Positions 21,937 through 34,400 of a DNA stretch of 64,000 nt are shown here, piece by piece. The translations under genes and the position numbers were made by a program. The notes beneath the pieces were generated by a model that saw nothing but the letters and a program-made list of their open reading frames with translations, had not been told where the DNA came from and did no database searches. Each line of letters begins with the position of its first letter. The first letter of the stretch is position 1. The DNA lies in contig JASAND010032022.1 of assembly GCA_030248195.1 (NCBI GenBank), positions 1 through 64,000 of the forward strand, in the 5' to 3' direction. The DNA comes from Trissonchulus latispiculum. Taxonomy: Eukaryota; Nematoda; Enoplea; Enoplida; Ironidae.

Positions 21937-23813
21937 GCGAGAAAATGTGCAACCGTTAAAATTCAAAAATTTTGCTTAACCCGGAAGAGCCAAATATACG
22001 CGTTTTCCTTAACCGAGAAAACGCATAACCGAGAATTGCTTAACCGAGAAAGGTACATTGACAGCCATGGAATAGCCAATAAATAGCTGAATGTAATATA
22101 ATATTTACAATTATACGTTACTTTAACAGCTTAGTACTGTGTTTCTGTTTCCTTCCGTTAAAGTATTCCATTAATATAATTTAAAACCGATTTTACGATT
22201 CACTCCGTATATCCAATCAGTCAAATTCAAATAACGGTGTATGTAATTGAATACATTCTTAAAAGAGTCTTGTAGAAATTACAAGAGTTTCCTGTAGTTT
22301 TCTACAAAAGTGCTCCTGTGTGGGCACTAGCGCAGCTTTTTGTATTTTCCACAAACCTAACTTTTGTATTTTTACTGTCCTCTCGAAAAGTAAAAATTAC
22401 AGAGTTTCCTGTGGTATGTAAATATATACTAAAGAAACATGTACTTTTTACAGGAGCTTCCTGCATAAAGTACCAAAGAAACCTGCAGTTTTTTTTCGAC
22501 ATTTCTGAATGAGATAGCAACCCGTAGTTTTTACAAGACAAATCGTGTAATTTTCACTAGATTGACCTGTTCATGAAGAATGATGGTAGGTGCAGGAGGG
22601 GGGAGAGGTGCGGCCGCTCCCAAAATGTTTTTGGCAGGGAGCGGCCATTCTAACTTGTGATCCATTCTATCAAAAATAGTGAACTGAATATAATAATTTT
22701 AAACAGAACCGTATAATTTACACTATAAAATGTTATTTTGTGAGTTGCAGCCTATGACCTTCTGGGCTACAGTCTAGCGCATCACGTCTGAACACTACAC
22801 TATATATATAATGTAATATAATGCATGCAACATGTGTAAGTAGGAAACATCGCATTCGCAAAAATTTGCTTTTTATAAACATTTGCAACTAAACGTTTAA
22901 AACATTTGAAAAACTTAAAAACTGGGATATATAGAACTTAAATCCAGGTATTTCAGAATTTTTATGTTAAATCCTGCCTGTATCGAGGATACGCCAGCTG
23001 CAATTACATTGTAACTACATTGTACATTGGATGGAAGTATACAGTTGAATATTTGCAGTAGCTACATGCAAACGTAGACTTAATAATGCATTATGTGCAG
23101 CAGCTAGAATTAAAAATAATATAGCAAGTAGTAGTACAAGCATTTCGTTCATATTCCTTTGACTGATTTTTCAAAATTTCACTTATTTTAGAGAGTCTGA
23201 GTATGTAGTTTAGGTTTTGTAAAAATATAATATGAAACTGAAATTCAATTACACTGTTACATTGTTGTTACAATGTAACATAATATAATGTATATGAAAT
23301 ATTCCAAGGCCCCAGAAGTTGGGAAACATTTCAGTGACGTAGTTTCCCAGCTACACATTTACCCTGGACCAGACCAAATCATTGATCTGCACAAACTGAT
23401 CTCTCGTAGAGGATCCGAAATGCAGTAGTTTCTTTCTTGTCAGCCTAGCATATAAAGTTGAAGTTTGTTAATTAATCCCAGCTGTTGATGTTTGGCTATC
23501 CGTCTGCAGGGATTCTTTGATCTAGTTGCCATGGCATTGATAGTAGAGTATCTCTTTGTTTTGATCCACAGATTGGTCACAAACAGGCTTTGGATTTCAG
23601 TCTGTCACTGGTTTAATTAAAGCACTCTAACTATGATTTAGTAGGTACCCAATTCAGACCTGTGTATCTCATATATAAGTTAATATATAAGTCTGAATTT
23701 TTCTACTGTCAAGTCGTATTTTAACTGAAATAAAATAAAGCATCTGCTTAAAAGCAACGTAAACTGCTATACATTAGTTTAGGGCTCCAAATAAGACAAT
23801 CAGACTGTGTATT
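21937..23813. other. AT-rich non-coding stretch
   Basis: No coding signal recognised. A 10-bp hairpin GGCCGCTCCC with GGGAGCGGCC lies at about 22612-22646. A second, TGTTACATTG with CAATGTAACA, lies near 23262-23280. Confidence 0.35.
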
Positions 23814-24220
23814 AGTGATGTTTCAGTCACTGAAACTGAAACTATTATGAGAAGAGGCCTGAAACTGAAACTGAAACTGGAACTGTTTTAGGCTGCCGAT
23901 TGAAACTGAAACGGAAACTAATCTGGGTAAAAAGCTGAAACTCGGACTGAAACTAATTTTAGTCTTTCCTCAAAACTTGACATTTAAAGGTTTTGACCTT
24001 CGATTCAGTTAGTACTGCTGCAAGAGAGGCTGAATAGACACCAAATTGTGCTCTGTGTTAAAGGCTGGAAACCGTTCTTTCTAAAAGTGAACTGAATGAA
24101 ACTGAAACTAAAGCTGAAACAAACTATTTTACATCGCTTACTGAAACTGAAACTGAAACCGGAATTATTTTAGACCACGACCACCGACTGAAACTGAAAC
24201 TGAAACTAAAATCGGCTACT
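23814..24220. repeat. Degenerate CTGAAA / TGAAAC hexanucleotide repeat
   Basis: Blocks of ACTGAAACTGAAACTG recur about six times, separated by unique sequence. The left border TTAGTGATGTTTCAGTCA resembles the start of hAT-type elements such as the one at 49239, and a diverged inverse (ACATCGCTTA) occurs near 24131-24140. Non-coding on both strands. Confidence 0.6.
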
Positions 24221-24423
24221 GAAACAACTGTATGGAAACAAGTGTATGCAAGACTTACACCGAATCCTAGTGTTTGATCTGTTTGATTGACAAACTTAAA
24301 TTCAAAAGTATTACAATAGGTTTTCAGTTGTTGGCCACAGAAACTGGAGAAAATGATCGGTATGAGGCACTGTTGGTTGATCATGGATGGATTATTATCA
24401 TAATTTCTGTTATGTGTAGTTTA

Positions 24424-24481
<58 letters not shown>

Positions 24482-24495
24482 ATTATTATTATTAC

Positions 24496-24541
<46 letters not shown>

Positions 24542-24542
24542 A
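24424..24542. repeat. (ATT)n microsatellite
   Basis: About 40 near-perfect ATT triplets with a few interruptions (TAATA, ACT). Confidence 0.95.
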
Positions 24543-24945
24543 TTATTTGTAGTTATTTATATTTGTTAGTTTCGTTCCTCTTTTTGTCAGTCTGTTTGAG
24601 GCGAGCTTTTAGTCATTGTTACTAATATTCGTAATCGTTTATACAGCCACCTCGCCCCAGTCGGTAAGCCAGTTTGGTGCAGCGTCAGTAAATTTTAAAG
24701 TTTGGTTGAGATATCGAGGCTGACACTGAATGACTCTCGATGTTCAATTTACTTGTGTGGTGTTGTTTCCATACTATAATAGGTATTTACGAAGTGACTA
24801 TTAGGACTGCGAGATGAATTACAAAACATGCTGTACTTTCATTGTATATGTTTAAGAGTTTAGTTAAGAGTTTACATGAATGTATGAAGCTTTAGTTTAG
24901 CCTACGTGCGGGTTCCAAAGGTTATCTATGTAATATTCCTGTAGG

Positions 24946-25343
24946 CATTAGCGTAGCCAGAAAAAAATTTCGGGGGGGAATGCAAAATTTTTTCGGGGGT
25001 CTAGGGGGCGGACCTCCAGAAGCTGAGAAATTTTTCTATTTCGTGACCTCCGTTGAATTTTTACAGAGTGTTCGTAGAAATTACAATAATTTTTAAGGCA
25101 CAGTGCGTGTTCATGCACCAAAATGATGCAGAAGGTGCTCAAAGTACACCAAGTAGAGTAATTGGTACTCGTTTTTAAGCGCGAAACACGTATTATAACG
25201 GTACAATACACTTATTTCGCGCCGTAGGCGCGAAAATTTTTTGAAAAATAGGCGTTTTACACATAGCAGGAAAAAATTCCTGGGGGCAACACAATTTCGG
25301 GGGGGGGAATTCCCCCCATTCCCCCCCCCTGGCTACGCGCCTG
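24946..25343. mobile_element. 398-bp hAT MITE with perfect 8-bp target duplication
   Basis: CCTGTAGG lies at 24938-24945 and again at 25344-25351, the 8-bp duplication expected for hAT. The left end CATTAGCGTAGCCAG and the right end CTGGCTACGCGCCTG form the TIR. Inside are G/C tracts, AAAAAAATTTCGGGGG near the left end and a perfect GTA-loop hairpin (25215-25235). The same ends bound the 8.69-kb insertion at 48923-57612 and a partial copy near 44.1-44.64 kb. Non-coding. Confidence 0.9.
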
Positions 25344-25351
25344 CCTGTAGG

Positions 25352-26562
25352 TGTATAAAGTTTACAAATTGGTTTTTTGCTTTTCATAACAAAATTGGGT
25401 TGAAATTGGCTTACCAATAAAGTATAGGTATGTTTAGTAATGCATGAATGTAATTATTAATCGCTGTCGTAATATAGACCTTGTTCAACATATAATTCCA
25501 TTGGCTGAGTCAAAATCAGTTAATTCCCAAAGCTAAGTCTATTAATGTTTCCAGTGAGTCTCAGTCTCTGTACTTGTTCTATCCTTGTCTGTCTGCCTTT
25601 GAAGTCGTCGGTCTTTCCGTGTTAATCAGACACCTTAAATAGGAAAGAGGGAAAGAGTCCTGAAAGCTTCTTTTCTCACCTACCTAATCGCAGACTTTCT
25701 AGGTTGTCTTCCGTTTGCTACTTAGCCTAATTACCCTCTGAAGTCTCTGGAACTTTTAAATACATTTATTTGTGTTTATGTGATCTGAAAACGTAAGCTT
25801 GAAGTAGTCAGGTACAAAGTATTATTATAAATGGTGGGATGCAGAAAATTTCATTTTGAGTTTAAGTCGATACTTCAGTCCAAATCCTGTCCATGTTTGA
25901 TCAGGGTCAGGTTCTGTGGCAGATACTGCTTCTCGTTACTGTCTCAATGTTTCTATTGAGTATTTCTTTCAGTTGTTTTCATTTTTAATTTTTTATGCTC
26001 TATGCTTTTCTTAATTTCTCATGGTTTCATTCTCAATACTTTCCAATAAGATATCTTCTGGACAATGAAACAGTGAAGTGCTCATGAGTAAGAAAGAATG
26101 ATAGACTGAACGTGAAAAAGCTGTGTTTTCTATTCTTGCTATAAATCTATTTTATTGGAGCCTGCATTCTAGGTCAAACTGCTGAACTGCTGAGGAATTA
26201 ATGATGTTTCGTTTAATTAGGTCTTCACTATTTTATTACTATCTGAGGAGGCATAAATCAAAGTCAGCGCTGATGATGATGCAATTTATTGTCATCCACT
26301 GCATTATTATTATAGTCATGGATTTTAATGAAATAGAAATTGTTCTGCTTAGCTAGAACCCAATTTTTAGGTTATGGTTTACATATAGACTTTAATTTGT
26401 TCGAGAATTATACATTGGCGGCATGTTACTAATCGCGTTACTTTGAAACTTTATTGTTAACAATTGTAAATGTTAGTGCAATGCAATGAAGAAACATTAA
26501 GCAGCATTGAGATAAATTTTCAATATTTTTCAGGCTAGGGTAGGGGAAGTAGAAATGCTTAC
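25352..26562. other. Non-coding stretch
   Basis: AT-rich, no ORF with recognisable similarity, no RNA gene or transposon end seen. Confidence 0.35.
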
Positions 26563-27647
26563 TCCTACTTACGCCTATCCTACTTACGCCTAATCGTTTT
26601 CAAAACTCCAATTCCTACTTACGCCTAATTCTTTCTGTCAAAACTCACATTCCTAGGACTTACGCCTAAAGAATGTTTACGCAAAACTCGGATTCCTACT
26701 TACGCCTAAAATCTACAGTAACCATTTTCTGACTTTGTTCCTGAAGTTGTTTGAATTTTTCTTGGGATGAATTTACGTTTGCTTATATGAACTAAATAGC
26801 AATTTTGCGGCTCACCTTTATTTATTAGAAATAAATTTAAATTTTTTCCAGAAAATTAACAAACTAATTGAAATATTTCAGCACACCCGAAATGTTTCTA
26901 AAGGACATAATTTTTCAGGATCTATGTAGCAAACAGTTTGGATGAGGAGTTCGTTTTCTTGAAGCTAATTTCAGCAAAACTTAACCAATTTAGCTCAAAT
27001 TTTTCATAGAAGCTTCCCAACTATTATGTACCTAACTGATCATGCAATCTTAAGTTTTAAAAATTTTAAGTATCTAGGTAACTTGCTGAAACGTTGTATC
27101 CAGGGGTTTTTCTGAATCATAGAACACTAATGTTGTTTTAGCATTTAGTTAGTTCAGTATAAGCTTAAATCTTATGCTGACAACATTAGCTTATACTGAA
27201 CAGCCCCTGTTATATTCTCCAATGATAAAATGAGACCATAAATGCATAGAGACTTTATGTTTTTGAATGCATGTGCAATTTCCCTAGTTTTAAGTTAAAT
27301 GTATAGCTGACAAAAGATTATTTGTCAAAACATTACATTGAATTTTAAATAATGATTTTATACATTCAGTATTTCCACCCGTTAGTACATTGTACTATTG
27401 TACACTGTACTACTACTACTACTACTATTGTACATAGTACAAAGTGTGTACGGTAACAATATACAAGTGGATTACGGTAGAGCTATCATTTTAGGTGTAA
27501 GTAGGAATTGGAGTTTTGCAAGGAAATATTTTAGGCGTAAGTAGGAATTTCAGTTTTGAGCTTTAGGCGTAAGTAGGATCTTGAGTTTTGTTATCTCTAG
27601 GCGGAAACATCAAACGTTAGGCGTAAGTAGGATAGGTGTAAGTAGGA
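26563..27647. mobile_element. Foldback-type element with tandem-repeat TIRs, about 1.1 kb
   Basis: Both arms (26563-26720 and 27490-27647) are built from four or five copies of a unit containing TCCTACTTACGCCTAA, separated by variable spacers with CAAAACTC. The right arm is the inverse of the left. The outermost two units are back to back in both arms. The ~770-bp middle is AT-rich and non-coding. TIRs made of internal tandem repeats are the defining trait of foldback elements. No target duplication identified. Confidence 0.75.
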
Positions 27648-30600
27648 CACACGGTAGAAATATCAGGTAGCTGGGTAGGCAGGTATGTATAAAGGTAGAT
27701 TCATTGGCGGAAGATATTTTAATTGGCGACGGCCTACGGGATCCTGAAGCGGGAAGAGCGATTCTTTGGATGAGTTCTACTATATATAGGACATACATAG
27801 AGCTAACACAATGGGTGGACACTATGGGTACTATGGGTACTATGGGTGGACACTTGTCTTGAAAGGTGAAAAACTATCTTAGGTATAGGATCTTTATCGT
27901 CTTGAGATTGTTGTTGAGCACTGAAGCTAAGGTTGTATTCCGTTACTTTTACTTTTACCTTTGAAATGACTTGTTATTGCTATTCCAGAAAGCTATTGGT
28001 GGTGGTTGGTACGTAAGTTCTCCTGCTAAATGATCTTGTCAAGCTGGGGAGCACTAATCAGTCAAAGTTTGCTCTCTGCTTTATTAGCCAACCCTTGCTT
28101 CTGGTTCAAAGTATGCTGTAGACTAAACCTTAAATAAGACTTGCTGAAAGCTTCTGAGTGTGGAACCTTTGCTGTACCTTAAGGGAGATCTTTGATATTG
28201 CGCTGAAAATGTTTTTAAGTTCCTGATACCCGCACCTCTGCTCTAAAAAGTTTAAACAGAATAAACTGTGACTGTAATGCATAACTAAAGTGCATAACTA
28301 CAAACTCTGTAACCTGATATCTAGATGATACGGAGATGGGATTGGTAGAGAGCCTGCGGCTGTGACCTCCGAAAAATTTGTGTTTTACCAAATATTGGCA
28401 AAAACCGAAAAAGCTTTCTTGAGGAGTGGTTAAGCAGAAGCTATTAAAAGCACACGTCATGGTTAGAACTAAGATTACTACATGAGTATTCGTTTATGTA
28501 CTTTAACGCAAACGCAAACTGTTTGACTATTTTCCAGTCTTAGTTATATGCCTTGCCATCATACCAATTTGTTTGTGATAACTATTTTCTCACACTATTA
28601 GTCCTACTGATGATCACCTTGGTCCCAATTAAATTGTTCCCATTCTAGCGCTAACAGTTATACGAAAGGAAGGGAGAGAGGGAGGGAGTGTGTCTATGTT
28701 AGTCAAATTCCTTCCAGGAAGCCAGGACTAGTAAATAGCCCGTCCTCACGCGAAGGTCTACGGCTGGTTATAATTTGGTGAAAACAAGAAAGCACTGAGA
28801 GACAGACATTATCTCAAAACCCGAGACCCCTCTTCCTTATCATTTCGGCCAGTCTATCTTAGTCCTATCCCGAAATCAGCAGAAGATATAAAGGCTTTAG
28901 CTACGCTCCACTGGTTGCTTCATTTAGCCTAATAAATCTAGATCTGGATTATATTGATTTTGAAATAGATGGGGATTATCTTTATTTCATAATTCACAGT
29001 GAAATTTTCAAGGTATATTCGGGATTATCTAAATTATTTCACAGCTAGTAATGTGAAAATATGATTTCGTAATTACATATATACACTTCTAGTTTTTAAC
29101 TGTGTAGGAAAAGTTGACGTTAAAACCTGTGAAAGCCAATTAGACCCCTTTGAGTTTGAGACTATTTGTTTTTATGGACTTCAAGCATAGTTTGGTAAAA
29201 GTTGGGAAATTAATGGTTGAAACGTTGTTCATTAATATTGCATGATAATTTCTGGGTTGAGGATCGCAATAAATTCTTTCTTTCCATTAGTCCGGCTAGC
29301 ACATAATAAAGGGCAGGTGGATAGGCTAAGGAAGGCAAACGGACTCCAGCAAAATCTGGAACCGAATATTTTTAATTTTTTCTGCCCTGCTAAACATTTA
29401 TTGGTTTTATTGCTTTGTTCGCCAGCATAACTCAAAATGTTTTCTGTTGTGCCGTTAAAGTGAATAGTTGAGTTCAGTTATCTACACTGGGCCGTTAGAC
29501 TAAACGTTAAAAAGTTATAGCTGTAAAACATAGTCTCGTTATAGTTAGCTGCTGTTTGCTGCGCGTTTTGGGCCTCTCACTCAGTGCTTCGTTCGGTAAT
29601 TTTTTGCAAAGAGGGCTGGTGGACATGGACAACTTTTGAACGTTCATCAAAGTGTACCTGTTTTGCGGAATGCACAGAAGATGGGTCTGTATTGTTTCTT
29701 ATCTAAGTTGCCCTAAGCTTAGGAATGAATGACATTTTGGCTCAGAAATTTTTGCTTCCAGCATTTTCTGTTTTTGTCTTGTTTAATTTCTTTCTGTATT
29801 TTCTTGTTATATACTAAGCTGGCTTTTTCATTGGTTTTTCATGAGGTGAACCACTCGCCAGTCGCCAGTAGTGTTTGAGGCCTAAGCTGGCCGCCGGTCG
29901 ACGACTTTCGCTCGACGGCTAACGGCCGGGATGCAAATCAACATTCAGAAATTTACAATTTGGAGCAACTAAGAAGTTTAGTTTTCAGTTTATTCTTACT
30001 TATAGTACGAGCTTTATTAGGATTGAGTTAAGCTAAGCCTGAAAAACAAAGTTTGCTCGAAGCAAATGAAACTCTCTCCTGCAATAAGGTTTCACTTTCA
30101 CCAGCTTCTTCCTGTTACAAGAAAGTTTCTGAAAAGTAGCCTTTTAAGAGAACTTTGCCGAAGTTTTAATAAATATTAAATTAGTGAACCATAGCCCTAG
30201 TTGTTCTCTGCGGGAGGTGGAAAAAGCTTAATTTCTCTTAGGACTTTTCGTTTCAAGCTTTCTGGAACAAAATTTATGGTACATTATCCTTTCTCTGTTT
30301 AGCTTTTGCCTACATAGGCCTAGGTTTAAGCTAATGAAGGCTCATGGAAGCTTGAGCTCAGGCGGCAGGACTGTTGACTTGAAGAATTTTCACTCTTTCG
30401 CCTGGCATTTTTCTCCTTCCTCTATTTTTTGGAAGCTATTTGAGCTCCCTTAATTTTCCGCCTCATTACCGTTTTTGACGATCCATGCCAGAGACAGACT
30501 CGGCAAAAATTCTCCTCTGAAATTGCAAAAGAGGAGCTTCATGGGTGATTAGGTTTTAATCAAAAGTATTTTTTATCCACGGCCAATCTTTGTGAGTTTC

Positions 30601-30897
30601 TGCTTTAGTGTTCAGCAACACCTGTTTCAGGTTTTTTCATGTTGATATCCTTTGTATTAAGCTGACAGTTTCTGTACCTTGTTGTGCCGCCCTTTAAATT
30701 TATAATTTAACAAACTGTGGCCACCCAAATTTTCCATCATGCTTGTGAACCAAAAACTGGTGAATTTGAATTTTCGTATTTTGTAAATTTCTCTTTTGTA
30801 TTGTGGCACTGTGCCAGTGTGTATGCATGTATGCAATCATCAGCCAGTTGCTATTTAATTTTCATAATTTTATTCGCTTTCCAGTTTATATTTCCAG
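27648..30897. other. Non-coding stretch upstream of the TSP1/CUB gene
   Basis: No recognised gene. First exons of the downstream membrane-protein gene (signal peptide) could lie here but I could not identify them. A short ATGGGTACT tandem repeat occurs near 27815-27850. Confidence 0.35.
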
Positions 30898-31208
30898 ATG
30901 TAGAATTATTATATGCATTGTATTTTAATGTATATGCATATATCTTAACTATGAATTTAACTGATTTGGTTGTGTCTGAAACTGTGAGCGTGCTTCGAGA
31001 TGAGGTCAAAGGTTACTGGCGTGGTCCGATGGCACACGGTGTGCTTTATGTGGCTCAGCTATTGACTTGGTCTTCTCTCCTCAAAAAGCCGTTGTGCCAT
31101 ACAGATCTGAATGCGACAGGACACTTCGAATTTCACTGTAGCTGCATCTCAACTCCTGGCGACTATGTGGTTCAGGTTTTGGGTGCAGACCAAACAGTTG
31201 CTCAAAAA
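30898..31208 (+). CDS. TSP1/CUB membrane protein, first visible exon (Ig-like module 1)
   Basis: Bounded by acceptor TTTCCAG (ends 30897) and donor AAA|GTGAGT (31209). Encodes about 103 extracellular residues with NLTDLVVSETVSVLRDE, then FEFHCSCISTPGDYVVQVLG. The C-x-x-x-x-x-GDY pattern is typical of the last strands of an Ig-like fold. It ends in phase 0 and joins ITQAVWP of the next exon. The exon start is the least certain boundary of the gene. Earlier exons with the signal peptide were not found. The whole gene (30898-36350) encodes a single-pass surface protein whose layout resembles THSD1 (thrombospondin type 1 domain-containing 1), a junctional adhesion regulator in vertebrates. That comparison is by architecture only. 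Confidence 0.7.
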
Positions 31209-31705
31209 GTGAGTTTTTAAGTAGTGCTTTTAGAGAATTGCTATTGCAGACTAAATTGCAGGAAATGGACTATTCTGAAAGATAGGTATGCGGGCCGTAA
31301 TGCGGGCCGCCAGTATGCAGTGTTGGCTTGGGATAGTTTGTGGTTTATCTTCTCGGTTTACTTTGTATTGGCTCAACTACGCACAATATGATAACTGCAC
31401 AACACTGCTATGTAAGCTTTTATAAATTGATAAAAAACTAAATAAAAATAAACAACAAGGAGCTAAGAACGAACAAAGTGAGGATTGGAGTTGCGTTGCC
31501 TTTACTGAAAATGCTGTGTCGTGGTCGTGTCCATTCAGAGGAAAGGAGTCCGAGGTTCAATTTTCGCCCTATTTTCAACAATCTTCCGCTGTTGTTTTCT
31601 GGTTTGTGATGTGTATGTGTCTTATAGTGATTCTTACAGAATACAGTCATCCTATTATTTTGTCAGCTTAGGTCTTCGTATTTCGTTATGCTTTTAATGT
31701 TTCAG

Positions 31706-32047
31706 ATAACTCAGGCAGTCTGGCCTACAATTCTCATCCGGTTGCCTTCCGAAGCCACCACTTTTGCTCCTGACGTCGCGGCTATCTTTAAAATACCTCC
31801 ACTTTGCACGCCCCAGCACAGCCCGGAATTTGTGACAATGATCGATCTCCTCTACAAGCCGTTTCACCAGTCCGGTTCCAGCTTCAACTTCACCCGACAG
31901 GGAGTACCGGAAGCTGTGGACCAATTCTGGGCTCTACAGGAGTGGACAGTTTCCTGTGGACAATTGGATGTGGCTGGTTACTACAAGATCCGACTTCGAA
32001 CCAATCTGAGCTCTCTGCTGACTTTGGCCGAAAGCAATCTAATGAAG
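31706..32047 (+). CDS. TSP1/CUB membrane protein, second visible exon (module 2)
   Basis: Acceptor TTTCAG (ends 31705), donor AAG|GTGATT (32048), phase 0 at both ends. 114 residues beginning ITQAVWPTILIRLP and containing PPLCTPQHSPEF, WTVSCGQLDVAGYYKIRL and LTLAESNLMK. The CGxxxxAGYY block mirrors the C...GDY block of the preceding exon, suggesting that consecutive exons encode repeated Ig-like modules. Two potential N-glycosylation sites are visible (NFTR, NLSS). Confidence 0.85.
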
Positions 32048-32273
32048 GTGATTTTTAGAAGTTTCTTTTATTTTTTCGAAACACTGCTGGAGCTGTACAC
32101 CTAGATACTCAAACAAGTGTTCGAATTTTTAAAAGCTTAATGTAAAATTTTATCAAATATCAGATTGTCGAAGAATGATGTATTTACTGGATTTCAATTA
32201 TTGATTGTATATATTTTTGACTTTCTGACAATTAGGTATCATCAATTAAAAGTTGTGTTCGTTTTGTATTTAG

Positions 32274-32622
32274 GTAAATTGGCCCCGCAGCTCCGCTTTT
32301 CAGCTACAGATGAGCGAACGGAGTGTATTTCCCTGTCCCGGACGGGAATTTCCGATCAGTTTTCGACCTTCCACAGCATGTCCTGAGGTCAAAGGTCGAC
32401 TGCGACAGTATGCCTTAAATGACCCCACAAAAGGACCTTCCCTTCAAGATCTTCAATATGTCAGCGAAATTCCACTTCCACTTGAGGCTAAAGTCTTAGG
32501 TTTCCCCTGTTCCAACTTTGACCAAATCTATTCCCACTATTGCTTCAGTTTTGTAACCATATCAAGGATCAATGGGAAACTGCAGGAACATGTGCGAAAG
32601 TGCATTCCCACCAGAGAATTGA
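32274..32622 (+). CDS. TSP1/CUB membrane protein, third visible exon (module 3)
   Basis: Acceptor TATTTAG (ends 32273), donor TTGA|GTACGT (32623). Starts in phase 0 and ends in phase 1. Begins VNWPRSSAFQLQ, parallel to AVWP of the previous module, and contains SVFPCPGREFPISF, LPLEAKVLGFPC and IYSHYCFSFVTISR, ending VRKCIPTRELS. A second donor (GTAAGC, 32627) is stronger by consensus, but using it would place a stop codon at the start of the next exon. Donor 32623 keeps the frame into the TSP1 domain. Confidence 0.85.
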
Positions 32623-33933
32623 GTACGTAAGCTACCAACATTTTGACATTGTGAGTTTTTTGATACTTTGATGGTGCTGTTGGTATTCATGATTTCAGTA
32701 ATAGCGTCTAGCCGAATCACTGCATCAGATGAAGAAGCAGGAGTATACATGTGCTTACTTAGGTTGAGCTTGGGTAGATGTTTCATTCCCATAATCTAAT
32801 CTCAACTCCACTCCAGATGAGGTCACTCGCCCAATCAGATTCAGAATTTTGCTAAGTTTTGGGCTGAACGGGGGAAACTCTGTGTTTCCGCCCCCCCACC
32901 CCCTTCTCCAAAACTTTACTTCCTGCACATTTCGGTTTATATCATATTTTTCGGGCAACTGGCACACTTAGATAAACCTAGGTACGGTGGATAGCGTCTG
33001 TTCACAAACCAAGACTGCGTTCAGTTTGAGTTTGCATGGAGTAAATGTTTCTGTAGAAATTCATGGTTCCAAAGCATTTCTAGTCTGCTCCAACATACAT
33101 ATAATCTGCTGACCACATGTTCTTCTGCATCAAACTTGATTCCAAAGTTTGAAGACGTGTGGGGAACTGAGTCTTGACACAGTGAAAGTTCCAATTAAGT
33201 TTTCCTGTTTGGACTTGTTCAGTCCCTGAATAATTGAACCACTTTAATAGGAGGGTTGTGGGGTTAAATTAACCTGATTAACTCTGCTTTCTCTGTCGCC
33301 AAGTTCTGACCAGACAAATGGACGGGCTTTCCCATAAATTATGCATCAAATTACTGACCACTGTCCACTATCTCTATGGTCAACAACTTTTACCTCATCA
33401 AGTTACGCTTGCTACGTGGAAATCTTCAAAGCATAAATTATGAACTAAGTCCAACGTTTTAATTAGCTATGTTTAGCTATTTTGGAACATGTACACACAC
33501 AGCTTAGCTAATCACAATGGACAGGCTTGGTAACAGATGTAACAGATGCATAGTGATCTACAAATGTTTGTAATATGAACGAACATAAAATATATTTTCA
33601 CTCTTGCTAGGCATTTTTGGAAGCGTTTTACAATTTCCAAATATAGGATAAGATTCGAGAGTCGGAGTTTGAAAGAAAATTTCGATTTATTTGAATATTC
33701 GAATAAAATTGCTTCATTAAATAAAATGTTGAATTAACTAGTTTCCATATGAATCTGTAAATGCTTGTATAGTCCATTCATTGCAATGCAGGCAAAACCA
33801 AAGTCGCTGTTATTTTAGAGTTTTGGAAGTCAAAATCTATAATCAGAATAGCGTCGATAGTCTATAATTTGGTCCCTATCTTTCTGGTCTACTCAATTTA
33901 CTTCATGGGTCGTACTTTGACTTGGTTGTTTAG

Positions 33934-34125
33934 GTGAAGTAATTCAAGCAGCTTGGTCCCCCTGGACTGAATGGGGCTCCTGCTCAGCCACCTGTGGTCA
34001 AGGCGTTCGATATAGACACCGAAAGTGCTCTACCTCTTCTCGTCATCATCGATACAGTCTCGGCTTTCTCTGCGGTCTGGAGAGCATCTCTTCCACACCT
34101 TGTCGCCACCTGGAGCCGTGCGAAA
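33934..34125 (+). CDS. TSP1/CUB membrane protein, thrombospondin type 1 repeat exon
   Basis: Acceptor TTGTTTAG (ends 33933), donor GAAA|GTACCG (34126), phase 1 at both ends as is usual for shuffled extracellular modules. It encodes a complete TSP1 repeat: AAWSPWTEWGSCSATCGQG, then VRYRHRKC and a C-terminal TPCRHLEPCE. Three Trp residues form the W-x-x-W-x-x-W ladder, the Arg residues (VRYRHR) stack between them, and six Cys are present. WSPWTEW is also the classic C-mannosylation context. This is the most secure domain of the gene. In-frame read-through past 34125 would hit a stop near 34153. Confidence 0.93.
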
Positions 34126-34400
34126 GTACCGACATTTTATGCTACTGTCGCTAAGTGTAGAACGGCCTTGTGTATTTCATGCCTGAACACGTAAATTATG
34201 AAGCAGTATAGCTTGTATATACAGCTGTAACTGCATAACGTTTGATGAAAACGTTTCCGAAATGTATATATTCTTAATAGATTAAGATTCCACTGATGTT
34301 AGCTCTAACAGAAAATAAAGATGTCTGTGGCCGGAAATTGGAAAATAATGAATTTAGAGGTGTTTGCCGTAAATAAATTGTCAATGGTGTTATTTTTTAG

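Noticed and set aside
24948..25211. 87-codon minus-strand frame inside the hAT MITE
   Set aside because: It spans the G-tract end and non-coding interior of a 398-bp MITE and lacks any transposase motif.
30717..30897. Upstream extension of the first TSP1/CUB exon as a signal peptide or membrane segment
   Set aside because: The hydrophobic text lies before a good TTTCCAG acceptor and starts from a non-ATG codon, so it is more likely intron.
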